Part shown: positions 8,601 through 16,941 of the stretch, in pieces
How the letters are laid out: each line of letters starts with the position of its first letter
How positions within the stretch are numbered: the stretch's first letter is position 1
Assembly (NCBI GenBank): GCA_016699575.1
Contig: CP064979.1
Coordinates: 2,852,001 to 2,916,000 of the forward strand
Length of the DNA: 64,000 nucleotides
Source of the DNA: Flavobacteriales bacterium
GTDB taxonomy: Bacteria; Bacteroidota; Bacteroidia; Flavobacteriales_F; PHOS-HE28
Direction: 5' to 3'
Program-made: the position numbers and the translations under genes
The notes under the pieces: generated by a model
What the model was told of the DNA's origin: nothing
The model's input: only the letters and a program-made list of their open reading frames with translations
The model's database searches: none

Positions 8601-10409
8601 GGTGCCTGCCGTAGGGCCAGCGTTCTCAGCCAACACGGTGACAGTGATCACCCCATCGTTGGGTGCTTGCAGCCGGTACCAATCGCTGGCGTTGTCGTAA
8701 TCGAAGGTCACACGCCCTTCGTAGTTCGTACCTGCGTTGGCGACGATCGCTGGGCCCGCGGATTCGTTCGGCTCTGCATCGTCATTGAACACAGGAGCCG
8801 CAACCGTATAATTGAACCGGTAGGAGGCACCGCAGATGGTGGGGTCGCGCAGGTCCAAGTAGTACACGGCTTCGGTGCCCGTGCAGTTGCGGGTGAAGGT
8901 TGTGGTGGCGGGTGATCCGTTGGCACCCACGTTCGCGGTCCAGGTCTCAAGCACGGTGCTTGAGCTGTTCCGGAATAGGACGTTCATGGTGCCTGCCGTA
9001 GGGCCAGCGTTCTCGGCCAACACGGTCACGGTGATCACCCCATCATTGGGTGCTTGCAGCCGGTACCAATCGCTGGCGTTGTCGTACTCGAAGGTCACGC
9101 GCCCGTCGTAGTCCGCTCCTGCATTGGCGATGATCGCTGGGCCTGCAGATTGGTTCGGCTCTAGGTCATCCGCATAGAGCGGCGCTGCCACGGTGTAGTT
9201 GAAGCGGTAAGAAACACCGCAATCGTCCGGGGTATCCAAGGATAGATAGTACACCTCCTCAGTGCCTGAGCAAGTGTGCGTGAAGGTGTTGGACACCGGC
9301 ACTCCGCTGGCGCCGATCACGGCTGTCCAAGTCTCGATAACGGAAGAAGCGTTGTCGCGGAGATACACGGTCATCTCGCTAGGCAAGGCCCCCGCATGCT
9401 CAGCAAGCACGGTCACTGTCATCAAGCCGTCGTTGGGTGCTTGCAGTCGGAACCAGTCGATCGTATTGTCGTACTCGAAGCTTAGTCGGCCATCGTAGTT
9501 GGTGCCTGCATCGGCAATGATCGCAGGGCCTGCGCTCTGGTTCGGTTCGGCGTCATCGCCGTAGAACGGCGCAGCCACCGTGTAGCTGATGCGGTACGAA
9601 GCGCCGCATACGGAGGGGCCATCGAAGGTGAGGAAGTAGTGCACTTCTGCACCCGTGCAGTTGCGTGTGAACGTATTGGTCATCGGAGTGCCCGAAGCGC
9701 CCACGTTCACCGTCCATGTCTGCAGGACTGTGGAAGAACTGTTACGCAGGCGCAAGTTCATCGTGCCCGGTGCAGCATCGGCGTGCTCAGCCAGTACGGT
9801 TACCGTTATCACACCGTCGTTCGGTGCGAGGATGCGGTGCCAGTCGTCGGCATCACCATATTGGAAGTTGATCTGTCCATCGCGAGGCACGCCGGCATCC
9901 AGCGTGTCCAAGGTTTGGCCAGCGTTGCCGTTCGGCTCGCTATCGTTGGCGTAGTCCGGTGCAAGCCGATCGTACGTGAGCGAATAGTTCGTGCAAACCG
10001 AGGGGCTCGGGTTGGCGATGCTGATGTAGTAAACGCCTATGCCTGAGCAGAGGTGTGTGAAAGTTTCATCCACAGCCACTCCATTTGCGCCTGCCGTAGC
10101 CGCGAAAGTGGCGATCACCGTTTGGGAGCTGTTGCGCAGCTGCACGCTCACCGGCACATCAGATCCGCCGGTGTTGCTCATGCTGGTCTGAAGCCGCAGC
10201 ACCCCTTGTGCGGTGGAGGTGATGGAATACCAATCGACGCTCACGTCCGTGGGTGCGCAAGCGCCACTACTGCCGACCATGGCCGTGTTGTAGGACAGTG
10301 CGTTGGCGGTACCGGCGGAGTTGTTCGGCTCGGTCTCGGTTTGCGCCCACGTACACAAGGGCACCACGAGGGCCATTGTACAAGCGAGCAGTTTGTTGAG
10401 GGTTCTCAT
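5694..10409 (-). CDS. Giant secreted PPC-repeat protein with thrombospondin-type Cys/Asp-rich repeats and T9SS sorting domain
   Basis: About 1571 residues from the ATG at 10409, chosen because MRTLNKLLACTMALVVPLCTWAQ is a typical signal peptide. Upstream in-frame codons would add 51 residues ahead of it. The first ~830 residues are about six PPC-type repeats of ~130 residues, each with EPNxxAG, DW(Y/F)RLQAPNDGVITVTV and YYLDL. A Cys/Asp-rich stretch of thrombospondin type 3-like repeats (DADxDGTCDxxDLCPGGPEPGT, NDxCPNDPNKIAPGxCGCG) covers about 830-1340 and should bind calcium. The C-terminus LSLYPNPVKDDLVFIRIEG...GLYLVQV...QRLVVH is a T9SS type A sorting signal. It should be exported through the outer membrane and attached or released there. 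Adhesion or matrix function is inference. Confidence 0.9.
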   Translation of the reverse strand: MRTLNKLLACTMALVVPLCTWAQTETEPNNSAGTANALSYNTAMVGSSGACAPTDVSVDWYSITSTAQGVLRLQTSMSNTGGSDVPVSVQLRNSSQTVIATFAATAGANGVAVDETFTHLCSGIGVYYISIANPSPSVCTNYSLTYDRLAPDYANDSEPNGNAGQTLDTLDAGVPRDGQINFQYGDADDWHRILAPNDGVITVTVLAEHADAAPGTMNLRLRNSSSTVLQTWTVNVGASGTPMTNTFTRNCTGAEVHYFLTFDGPSVCGASYRISYTVAAPFYGDDAEPNQSAGPAIIADAGTNYDGRLSFEYDNTIDWFRLQAPNDGLMTVTVLAEHAGALPSEMTVYLRDNASSVIETWTAVIGASGVPVSNTFTHTCSGTEEVYYLSLDTPDDCGVSYRFNYTVAAPLYADDLEPNQSAGPAIIANAGADYDGRVTFEYDNASDWYRLQAPNDGVITVTVLAENAGPTAGTMNVLFRNSSSTVLETWTANVGANGSPATTTFTRNCTGTEAVYYLDLRDPTICGASYRFNYTVAAPVFNDDAEPNESAGPAIVANAGTNYEGRVTFDYDNASDWYRLQAPNDGVITVTVLAENAGPTAGTMNVLFRNSSSTVLETWTANVDANGSPATTTFTRNCTGTEAVYYLDLRDPNVCGVSYRFNYTVAAPLYADDAEPNQNAGAAIPIDLNAAPAFGRASFEYDNSSDWFEVNHPGGVLTVNVRAENAGATGVMTLRIRNSSSTVLVTNATAAVGGGGVGASSSVATAGSVAAGTYYVEVESPTVCGVSYRLDCYDDDNDGVCNSGDLCAGTPNGEGVNSNGCSCSQVVIDDGDVCTLDECLNGNVTNTFQDADGDLTCDANDGCPNDPNKIAPGECGCGVADTDTDGDLTADCNDGCPNDPNKIAPGICGCGVSDVDTDGDLTADCNDGCPADPNKIAPGACGCGVADTDTDSDGTADCNDACPNLANLVNGDPCDDGNPNTINDVVSNCICAGTLLGNDCEGVPGGPAVPGTACNDNDDCTTGDVYDANCICAGTFADADADGTCDANDLCPGGPEPGTVCDDLDACTTGDVIGTNCLCAGTFADADNDGTCDADDLCPGGPEPGTTCDDLNANTINDVIGTNCLCAGTLLGNDCEGVPGGPAVPGTACNDNDDCTTGDVYDANCLCAGTFADADNDGTCDADDLCPGGPEPGTACDDLDACTTGDVIGTNCLCAGTFADADNDGTCDADDLCPGGPEPGTVCDDLDPNTTGDVIGTNCLCAGVNVNCTEDLVMSIALDAFGSQTTWEITDALTSTVVASGGPYSDGTPGAIVSTNICLPAACYNLVVSDAMGDGIAAGGYVLTDDLGRRIIDASGDFGPESSVTISGGDFCVPLGPTFVKPNWCDRTDLVPSSFIYCQGVAGASGYQFWFFDPHGSYSRRILRPATDCRLSNLQTNPAPFGLPLNVCVRPLVNGNYLPFGKVCRIMVNNPGGNFRDLSTFSTDGPHLSLYPNPVKDDLVFIRIEGLGTDIEAADITVHDATGKSVITARVPLADGTLNHVLEFGSSLGEGLYLVQVRTGTEVFTQRLVVH
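6600..7460 (-). repeat. Near-identical DNA modules encoding the Cys/Asp-rich repeats
   Basis: Within the large secreted gene, modules recur almost base for base. The minus-strand frame alternates between GTxCDDLDxxTTGDVIGTNCLCAGT, TFADADNDGTCDADDLCPGGPEPGT and a longer NDCEGVPGGPAVPGTACNDNDDCTTGDVY unit. The block 6990-7200 resembles 7400-7460 and 6650-6900. This high DNA-level identity suggests recent unequal recombination or gene conversion, and it is a likely site of assembly collapse. Confidence 0.75.
8401..9170 (-). repeat. Two nearly identical tandem PPC repeats
   Basis: Two consecutive ~390-base copies in the large secreted gene, about 8460-8790 and 8850-9180, differ at only scattered positions. 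Both encode DWYRLQAPNDGVITVTVLAE, GPTAGTMNVLFRNSSSTVLE and RNCTGTEAVYYLDLRDP. The neighbouring PPC repeats at 9240-10000 have diverged more. That points to a recent duplication or homogenisation of this pair. Confidence 0.75.
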
Positions 10410-10666
10410 GGGTTCAAGGGTGTTGGTTTTTAGGAATGGGAAAGGGTTTTGGATGTTGATCTCTTGGAGTTCGGAGGAACCGATCCATGCACACATCGGG
10501 ATGGGTGGGGCGATGTGAACGATCCGCTTCAACATTTTTCCGGAGGTGGTTTTCTTCTTCACCCACCGTTCACATTGGCCGCCTTACTCCGATATAGCGG
10601 TCGGAGGGGAGTTGTCCACTGCCCTCCGGTCTACCATGCACGCCCAAACCCTTTCGCCGTATTATC

Positions 10667-11266
10667 GTGGTCCGCAGCCCGCTCACGGTGGAAGTCTCAG
10701 CCACGGAAATCGCCTCACAGCCCACTTGGGTGGCGGGTCTTCACCGCAACGACCCGGCGACGCTTCGCGCGCTTTACGCCAAGCACTTCCCTGCCATCAA
10801 ACAGTACGTGGTGCAGAACAGCGGCACCAGCAGCGATGCGCAGGACATGTTCCAAGAGGCCATGACAGTGCTATGGATGAGCGTGAAGGAGGGGCGACTG
10901 GTCCCGGCAGACGATCCCGGTGGCTTTCTCTATCGCGTGGCAAAGAACAAATGGCTGGACGTGGTCCGGTCAGCAGCGCACAAGCACATGAAAGTGGTGC
11001 ATGACGACCGCGCGCTTGATCAGCGTACCGATGCACCGGACGACATCGAGGAACGCATTGTGCGCTTGCGTGGCGTGTACGACAAACTCGATGACAAGTG
11101 CCGTGCGGTGCTCGATCGATTCTACTTCGAGCGGAAGGACCTCGCCACCATCGCCGGTGAAATGGGGGTGGAGGAGGAGAGCATACGCACCATCAAATAC
11201 CGCTGCATGATGAAGCTGCGTGCATTCCGCAGGGCCATCAGCGGCGAAGAGAGCGAAGCGATATGA
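10667..11266 (+). CDS. ECF-type RNA polymerase sigma factor
   Basis: About 199 residues. Region 2 is recognisable in ALYAKHFPAIKQYVVQN...DMFQEAMTVLWM, and region 4 in VYDKLDDKCRAVLDRFYFERKDLATIAGEMGVEEESIRTIKYRCMMKL split by short linkers. It would direct RNA polymerase to a dedicated regulon. The start is uncertain: GTG at 10667 is the first good candidate and another in-frame GTG lies at 10688. Its last four bases overlap the ATG of the next gene (ATGA, 11263-11266), a sign of translational coupling. It is divergent from the giant secreted-protein gene across a 257-base spacer in which I saw no convincing promoter. Confidence 0.88.
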   Translation: MVRSPLTVEVSATEIASQPTWVAGLHRNDPATLRALYAKHFPAIKQYVVQNSGTSSDAQDMFQEAMTVLWMSVKEGRLVPADDPGGFLYRVAKNKWLDVVRSAAHKHMKVVHDDRALDQRTDAPDDIEERIVRLRGVYDKLDDKCRAVLDRFYFERKDLATIAGEMGVEEESIRTIKYRCMMKLRAFRRAISGEESEAI

Positions 11267-11991
11267 ACAACAGCGCACTGGATAGACCCACGTTCGAGGC
11301 CATCGAGGCGTACGTGCTGGATCGCATGAGCGCAGAGGAGCGCGGGGTGTTCGAACAACGCATGGCTACCGATGCGGGGCTGCGCGCGGAAGTGGAACTG
11401 GAACAGGAGAACATCCGCGCAGTGGAACTGGGCGGTGTTGAACGCATGCTGAAGTCGATCGCGACGGAAGAAGTAACACGCGACAAGAACATCGCGAAGG
11501 GCGCTTGGAAGCAGTACCTGAAATATGCTGCTGTCGTTGCTATCATCCTTTCCGGGTCGCTTTGGTTGTTGCGACCATCGGCGAACGAACGGCTCTTCGC
11601 TGAACACTTCGCCGCCGATCCCGGATTGCCCGTGACCATGAGCGCCACCCATGATCATGCCTTCCAAGATGCGATGGTTTCCTATAAGGAAGGCAAGTAT
11701 TCCGAGGCGCGCAACAAGTGGGGGCCATTGCTACAAGCCGAACCCATCAACGATACGTTGCGCTATTACGTCGCGAGTGCTTCACTTGCGGATGGCGACG
11801 CCGCCGCCGCGGTGCCGCTGTTCGAGGGTCTTGCGGAAGAGCCGATTTCCGCGTTCAGCGACAAGTCGCGGTGGTTCCTCTTCCTGGCCTACGTGAAGAC
11901 GGGTGAAGTTGCGAAGGCGAAAGCAATGTCGTTCGATGGTGATCCCGCGTACGCCGAACGCGTGCGCGCCATCAAAGCCGAACTGCACTAG
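11263..11991 (+). CDS. Anti-sigma-like single-pass membrane protein with TPR-like C-terminus
   Basis: 242 residues. The N-terminal ~60 residues (FEAIEAYVLDRMSAEERGVFEQRM...) resemble the cytoplasmic sigma-binding part of Bacteroidetes anti-sigma proteins. One transmembrane helix follows near 86-104 (YAAVVAIILSGSLWLL). The outer part (AMVSYKEGKYSEARNKWGPLL...YYVASASLADGDAAAAVPLFEGL) looks like two or three tetratricopeptide units. It overlaps the sigma gene by four bases and is followed two bases later by the CHAT gene. The likely role is to hold the sigma factor at the membrane and release it on a periplasmic signal. This follows from context and architecture; no catalytic motif is present. 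Confidence 0.7.
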   Translation: MNNSALDRPTFEAIEAYVLDRMSAEERGVFEQRMATDAGLRAEVELEQENIRAVELGGVERMLKSIATEEVTRDKNIAKGAWKQYLKYAAVVAIILSGSLWLLRPSANERLFAEHFAADPGLPVTMSATHDHAFQDAMVSYKEGKYSEARNKWGPLLQAEPINDTLRYYVASASLADGDAAAAVPLFEGLAEEPISAFSDKSRWFLFLAYVKTGEVAKAKAMSFDGDPAYAERVRAIKAELH

Positions 11992-11993
11992 CG

Positions 11994-14900
11994 ATGCGTA
12001 TCGCGTTGTCGTTGACCGGGCTGTTCGTTGCGATCGCGGCGATCGGGCAAGGTTCCGGCCTGTTGGCCGAACGACACCAGCGCATCAGCGCGCTGCACAA
12101 AGCGGAGGACCATCGGGGGACGGTCAAGGAGATCGAGCTTCAACTGAAGGAAGCCATCGGCACCCCTTGGCAGGATTCGATCTACCGGTACACCTACACA
12201 TTGGGACGCGCCGTGTGGAAGTCGGAGAGTGCGGATGCGGGTGTGGCTGCTGCTGAGCGCGTGTTGGCCCTGGTGAAGGGCATGGACAAGAACGTGTTGC
12301 ACCGGTTGGATGCCATGGACGACCTATCGCGTCTGCTCAATGACATGGGTCGCGTGTTGGACTGTGTGCGCGTGGATTCCACCACGCTGGCCATCGCTGA
12401 CGCGCATGCATCGGTACCGCTGCTCCGCAGGGGTGAGGCACGCCAGGCCATCGCATACGACCTGGCCAGTTTGGGCGATCATGCCAACGCACTGAAGTAT
12501 TACCTCGATGCACGATCCATCTACAAGCGGATCGGATCGGTGCCAGCGTTGAACATGAGCGAAGCATATAACGGCGCAGGTTCTTCGTGTTGGCACCTGG
12601 GACGGACGCGTGAGGCTGAGAGCTACTACCAGCAGGCATTGGCCTATCTGGACTCGTGCAACGACAAGCGGAAGCCCTTCCGCAAAGCCGGCATCCTGGG
12701 CAACATGGGTATTCTATGGCAGGATGCCGGAGACCTAGCGCGCAGCAAGGCGCATTACACGGCCAGCATCAGCGTGTGCGGGGCTGTGGCGGACACGGCT
12801 ACGGATGTGGTTATGCGGACCGACGCGATCATGGCACGCACCCGGGGCTATGTCAACCTCGCCACCGTGTATTTCTCCCTGGGCGAGAATGACCGAACGC
12901 GCCAATTGTTGGAACTCGCTCTGAAAGACCGCCAGGAATTGCTGGAACCTGATGACCCTCGATTGCTAGGTGTGTACTACCGATTGGCGCAACTGGAAAT
13001 GGAGGATGGCCGATCCAAGCAAGCCGAAGTGCATATGCGCCGGTACGCGGAAGCCTGCGAGAAGTATTACGGAGTGCGCAGTGAGGACCATTTACGGGCC
13101 CTTGCGCAGTTGGCGGAAGTGAATGTGGAACTCGGAGCGGATGCAGTGGCCGACTCGCTCTTCGATCGAAGTGTCGCGCTGCACAAGGCAATGGATGAAA
13201 GCGGAACCGATCCCGAACTGGCCATCGCCCTACGCCAGCGCGCAGCCTTCCGCCTGGATCAGCACCGGACGAACGAGGCGATCGCCGACCTGCAGGAAGC
13301 GCGATCCATCAGCGTGCGCGTTCATGGTGAGGCACATTACAGATCGGCGATGTACGACCTGCTGCTGGCCGAAGCATACCTCGATGCCGATGATCCGCGC
13401 GGCGCACATCGGTTCGCCACGCGAGCGTTGGCCACCGTGCAAGTTCGCGCTGACGCTGTCAACCTTTCACCGGTCCCACAGGCCTTCGCTCAGCCACACT
13501 TGTTGCCGGATGCGATCTATTACAAGGTGCTCGCTGAACGCACCATGGACAGCACGGTATCAAGCGGGCAGCAGGTGGAGCAGATGGACCTCGCCGTTAT
13601 GGCCATGGCACGCAACAAGGCCTCGTACGACGATGAAGCCTCAAAACTGGGCTTCATCGGACAGCAGAATGCCGTGTTCGATCTTGCTGTGGATGTGGCG
13701 TACGATGATTGGCGCGAGCATGGCACCACGGCCAGATTGGATCATTTCCTCAACATAACCGAGGCCGATCGCTCCATTCTGTTGAAGAGCCGATTGAACG
13801 ACTTCAGCGGCATCCGTTTCGCCGGTGTGCCCGATTCCATCATCACGCGCGAAGGCCAATTGATCGCCGCATTGGATATCGAGCCGGAAGAGCGTGCCGC
13901 TACCAAGGATCTGGACAAACGCGAAAAGGAGCTCGCCGATTTCCTCACACGCTTGAGCAAGGAGTATCCCGACTATTTCAACCTGCGCTATGGTGAACCG
14001 CACGTGAGCGTTGCCGACCTGCGCAAGCAATTGGTTTCACCGGAACAGAGCCTGTTGGCCTACGCCATCACTGCTGAGCACGTGTACATGCTGGTGGTGC
14101 GCGCGGATACGGCCGCGTTGGTGCAAGCACCGAATAAGGGCTTGGCCGAAGTGGTGAAGGCGCTGAACGCTGCAGTGACCTCGCGCGATGCTGCCGCTTA
14201 CACCAGCACCGCTCATCAGCTTCATCAAGTCGCGTTCGCGCCGGTGGCCCACTTGCTCACCACCCAGCGCCTGCTCATCATCCCTGATGGCGCATTGCAC
14301 ACGGTGAACTTCGAAGCCCTGCTCGATGCGCCATGCACCGCGACAGACTTCCGTAACCATCTGCTTCTTCAGCGATATGCCATCGCCTACTTGCTCAGTG
14401 CGACCACGGCCGTGCAATTCGCCGACCTCACGCACGAACGCACGAAGGGCGTACTTGCCATTGCACCGGGCTTCACCGATGATCTGAAACAGGACTACTT
14501 GTCTCGCGTGCAGGACTCCACGTTGGTGGACCGCCAGTTCCTCGGTCTTGTGCGGCAGCCGTTCGCGATGAGCACCGCGGAAGGACTTGGAGGAAGTCTA
14601 TCGGCGCGGGTGATGGTGGGCGGCGATGCCAGCGAGAAGGGATTCCGCTCTGCGGCGAATGAATATGGCATCCTCCATTTGGGAACGCACGCGGAGATGA
14701 ACGCTGCTTCGCCCATGTATTCGCGACTGGTCCTGAGCAAGGATGGCCAGGGCGCCGATGCTGACGCGGATGGCTACCTGCACGCCTACGAGATCTACGA
14801 GCTGGACCTGCGCGCGCAATTGGCCGTGCTCACGGCATGCGAAACCGGTATCGGTAAGGATGTCGACGGCGAAGGCGTGCGCTCGCTGGGCTACAGTTTC

Positions 14901-15212
14901 GCCTATGCCGGCTGCCCGAGCTTGGTCATGTCGCTGTGGAGCATCGATGAGAAGGTGAGCTCCGAGATCATCACGCGGTTCTACAAGTACCTCGCCGATG
15001 GCATGCCCAAGCATGAAGCGTTGAGGCAGGCGAAGCTCGACCACCTGACCACCGCCAGCGACGAACTCGCACTGCCTTACTACTGGGCGGGCATGGTGCT
15101 GGTGGGCGATGTTTCCCCCGTGGAAGTCGGCGTTACCCGTTGGTGGTGGCTGTTCGGTGCAGGTGCCTTCATCCTTGGTGCGGTTGTGCTCTGGCGCCTG
15201 CGCCGACGTTGA
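11994..15212 (+). CDS. Membrane-anchored TPR-CHAT protease
   Basis: 1072 residues. A signal peptide (MRIALSLTGLFVAIAAIGQG) is followed by a long tetratricopeptide array (about 30-560) and a helical linker. The C-terminal CHAT (caspase HetF associated with TPRs) domain covers about 680-1030. Both catalytic residues are present: His899 in ILHLGTHAEMN and Cys949 in VLTACETGIGKD. The chain ends in a transmembrane helix and a basic tail (WWWLFGAGAFILGAVVLWRLRRR). The peptidase should therefore face the periplasm while tethered to the membrane. It starts two bases after the anti-sigma-like gene, in one operon with the sigma factor. A role in cleaving a signalling partner, possibly the anti-sigma protein itself, is inference. 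Confidence 0.88.
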   Translation: MRIALSLTGLFVAIAAIGQGSGLLAERHQRISALHKAEDHRGTVKEIELQLKEAIGTPWQDSIYRYTYTLGRAVWKSESADAGVAAAERVLALVKGMDKNVLHRLDAMDDLSRLLNDMGRVLDCVRVDSTTLAIADAHASVPLLRRGEARQAIAYDLASLGDHANALKYYLDARSIYKRIGSVPALNMSEAYNGAGSSCWHLGRTREAESYYQQALAYLDSCNDKRKPFRKAGILGNMGILWQDAGDLARSKAHYTASISVCGAVADTATDVVMRTDAIMARTRGYVNLATVYFSLGENDRTRQLLELALKDRQELLEPDDPRLLGVYYRLAQLEMEDGRSKQAEVHMRRYAEACEKYYGVRSEDHLRALAQLAEVNVELGADAVADSLFDRSVALHKAMDESGTDPELAIALRQRAAFRLDQHRTNEAIADLQEARSISVRVHGEAHYRSAMYDLLLAEAYLDADDPRGAHRFATRALATVQVRADAVNLSPVPQAFAQPHLLPDAIYYKVLAERTMDSTVSSGQQVEQMDLAVMAMARNKASYDDEASKLGFIGQQNAVFDLAVDVAYDDWREHGTTARLDHFLNITEADRSILLKSRLNDFSGIRFAGVPDSIITREGQLIAALDIEPEERAATKDLDKREKELADFLTRLSKEYPDYFNLRYGEPHVSVADLRKQLVSPEQSLLAYAITAEHVYMLVVRADTAALVQAPNKGLAEVVKALNAAVTSRDAAAYTSTAHQLHQVAFAPVAHLLTTQRLLIIPDGALHTVNFEALLDAPCTATDFRNHLLLQRYAIAYLLSATTAVQFADLTHERTKGVLAIAPGFTDDLKQDYLSRVQDSTLVDRQFLGLVRQPFAMSTAEGLGGSLSARVMVGGDASEKGFRSAANEYGILHLGTHAEMNAASPMYSRLVLSKDGQGADADADGYLHAYEIYELDLRAQLAVLTACETGIGKDVDGEGVRSLGYSFAYAGCPSLVMSLWSIDEKVSSEIITRFYKYLADGMPKHEALRQAKLDHLTTASDELALPYYWAGMVLVGDVSPVEVGVTRWWWLFGAGAFILGAVVLWRLRRR

Positions 15213-15215
15213 GCG

Positions 15216-16859
15216 CTACTCCAGCACCACCGGCAGGTCCTTCGGGTGCTTCACGGTGTAGGCGAAGCCGAGCTTCTTGGTGGCCTTGGGCTCCACGCTG
15301 ATGTTCCAGGTGAGCTGGCCGGTCTGCTCGTTCACCACCGCATCGCTGCTCTCGATGAGCTTCACTTCGATCTCGCTCTGAGGGCTCAGCGGGTGCTGGT
15401 CTCGCACTTCAACGTCGATGGCCGTGGCCTTGGTGTTGCGCACGCTGATGTCGAAGCCGACCGTGTTGGTGCGCTTGCCGCCGATGACGGCCTTGTCGTT
15501 GGTGCTCTTGCGGCGCACGCGCTCCACCACCACACCCTTGTCGCGGCCCAGCGAAACGTCCAGCGTGTCGGTGGTGGCCTGCACGTTCAGGTAGCTCTGG
15601 CCCACGTACGTGCCTTCGAAGAACACATTGGCGTTGCCGGGCAGCAGGTTCAGGTCTTCCCAGCCGGTGGTGCGCGCATAGAGGAAGGCGTCCTTGTCCA
15701 ACTTGGGTGTCACATAGTGCTTGAAGGTGGCGGGCACGCTGTGCGTCTTCACGCTCACGGTGTGGGCCAAGCCGTCGGCCGGAACGCTGAAGGGTGCATC
15801 GATGGCGAACTCGATGGTGGTGGTGTTGTACACGACGGTGTTGGCGACTTCTGAAAGGGCATTCAGGTCCTCGCGGAACTCACCTTCCATGGTCGTTGTT
15901 GCGCCCGACCAGCCATTCGCCACCGGTGCTGGTGCCTTCAGATCATCCGCCGTGGCTTTGTACTTCCTGCCACGTGAGATGGTCTCCAGTACGTATGGTT
16001 GCTGGAGCACCCACGGCTGCAGCGCCAGCATGTTGCCGCCCAGCGTCGGGTTGCCGCTGCTGAGGGCCAAGTCCACCTTGGTCCAGTCCTCGCCGGTGCT
16101 GTTGATCACCTGTGCCTTCATCAGCAGCTCGATGGGCGCGCTGGTGCTTTTCGCGCGCAGGTCGTAAGCGGGTGTCCAACCGGCGTCGCGCACGAAGTAG
16201 CTCACGGTGAACGTGGCGGGGACTTCCGTGGTGTTCTCCACTTCCACCACGATCTCGCTGGTGGGGCGCGGGGCTTCACCCTGGTATTGCGCGAGCTGCG
16301 CCCGCAGCTTGTCCGCTTCCTCGCCGATGGCGCGCTTCTTTTCCTCCTGCGCCAACCACCCGAGCTTCATGGCCTTCATGCGCTCACGCACGTAATCGTT
16401 CACGGCTTGTAGTTGCGCCGCGGTGAGGCCGTTCTGCTGGCCGCCCACGCCGCTGTTCTTCAGCAGCAGTTGCTCCTCGTTCACCCACACCTGCTGCACG
16501 CCGTTCTCCACCGCCCAGTCGTGCTCCAATTGCTTGATCTTCGTTTGCAGGTCTTCGATCTCCTTCTTCTTCGGGCTTTCGGTGAGGTAGTTCACGCGGT
16601 GGTTCACGCTCAGGATGTTGAAGCCGCCCTTGGCATTCACCTGGATGCTCATCGGGTCGAGCTGTTCGCTGAGGCCGGTGAAGACCAGTGTGCTGTTACC
16701 GGCCTTCACCGTGGCCGATGCCGAGCGCGTGATCTGCGCACCGCTCAGGAACACTTTGGCGGCGCTCACCTTGCTGGTGACGGGCTGCTCGGCGGCAAGC
16801 AGGTGGAATGGTACGATGAACGTGAGCAGGTAGGCGGCTGTGCGCGTGCGGAACAACAT
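15216..16859 (-). CDS. DUF4139/MuiA-like exported protein
   Basis: 547 residues from the ATG at 16859, chosen because MLFRTRTAAYLLTFIVPFHLLAA is a signal peptide; an in-frame ATG 36 bases upstream is possible. The N-terminal DUF4140-like region carries VSAAKVFLSGAQITRSASA. A coiled coil (about 95-200) follows, then the DUF4139 beta domain with PTSEIVVEVENTTEVPATFTVSYFV, GWTPAYDLRAKS and GEDWTKVDLALSSGNP. Members of this family are annotated as mucoidy-inhibitor MuiA homologues, but their biochemical role is unknown. It ends four bases from the stop of the convergent CHAT gene. Confidence 0.87.
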   Translation of the reverse strand: MLFRTRTAAYLLTFIVPFHLLAAEQPVTSKVSAAKVFLSGAQITRSASATVKAGNSTLVFTGLSEQLDPMSIQVNAKGGFNILSVNHRVNYLTESPKKKEIEDLQTKIKQLEHDWAVENGVQQVWVNEEQLLLKNSGVGGQQNGLTAAQLQAVNDYVRERMKAMKLGWLAQEEKKRAIGEEADKLRAQLAQYQGEAPRPTSEIVVEVENTTEVPATFTVSYFVRDAGWTPAYDLRAKSTSAPIELLMKAQVINSTGEDWTKVDLALSSGNPTLGGNMLALQPWVLQQPYVLETISRGRKYKATADDLKAPAPVANGWSGATTTMEGEFREDLNALSEVANTVVYNTTTIEFAIDAPFSVPADGLAHTVSVKTHSVPATFKHYVTPKLDKDAFLYARTTGWEDLNLLPGNANVFFEGTYVGQSYLNVQATTDTLDVSLGRDKGVVVERVRRKSTNDKAVIGGKRTNTVGFDISVRNTKATAIDVEVRDQHPLSPQSEIEVKLIESSDAVVNEQTGQLTWNISVEPKATKKLGFAYTVKHPKDLPVVLE

Positions 16860-16941
16860 GGCTTGGGAGCGTTGGTGGAGCAAAGAAAGCGGCACCGTTG
16901 TGGTGCCATCATCGCCCAGTACACGAATGATGCCGGAAGGT

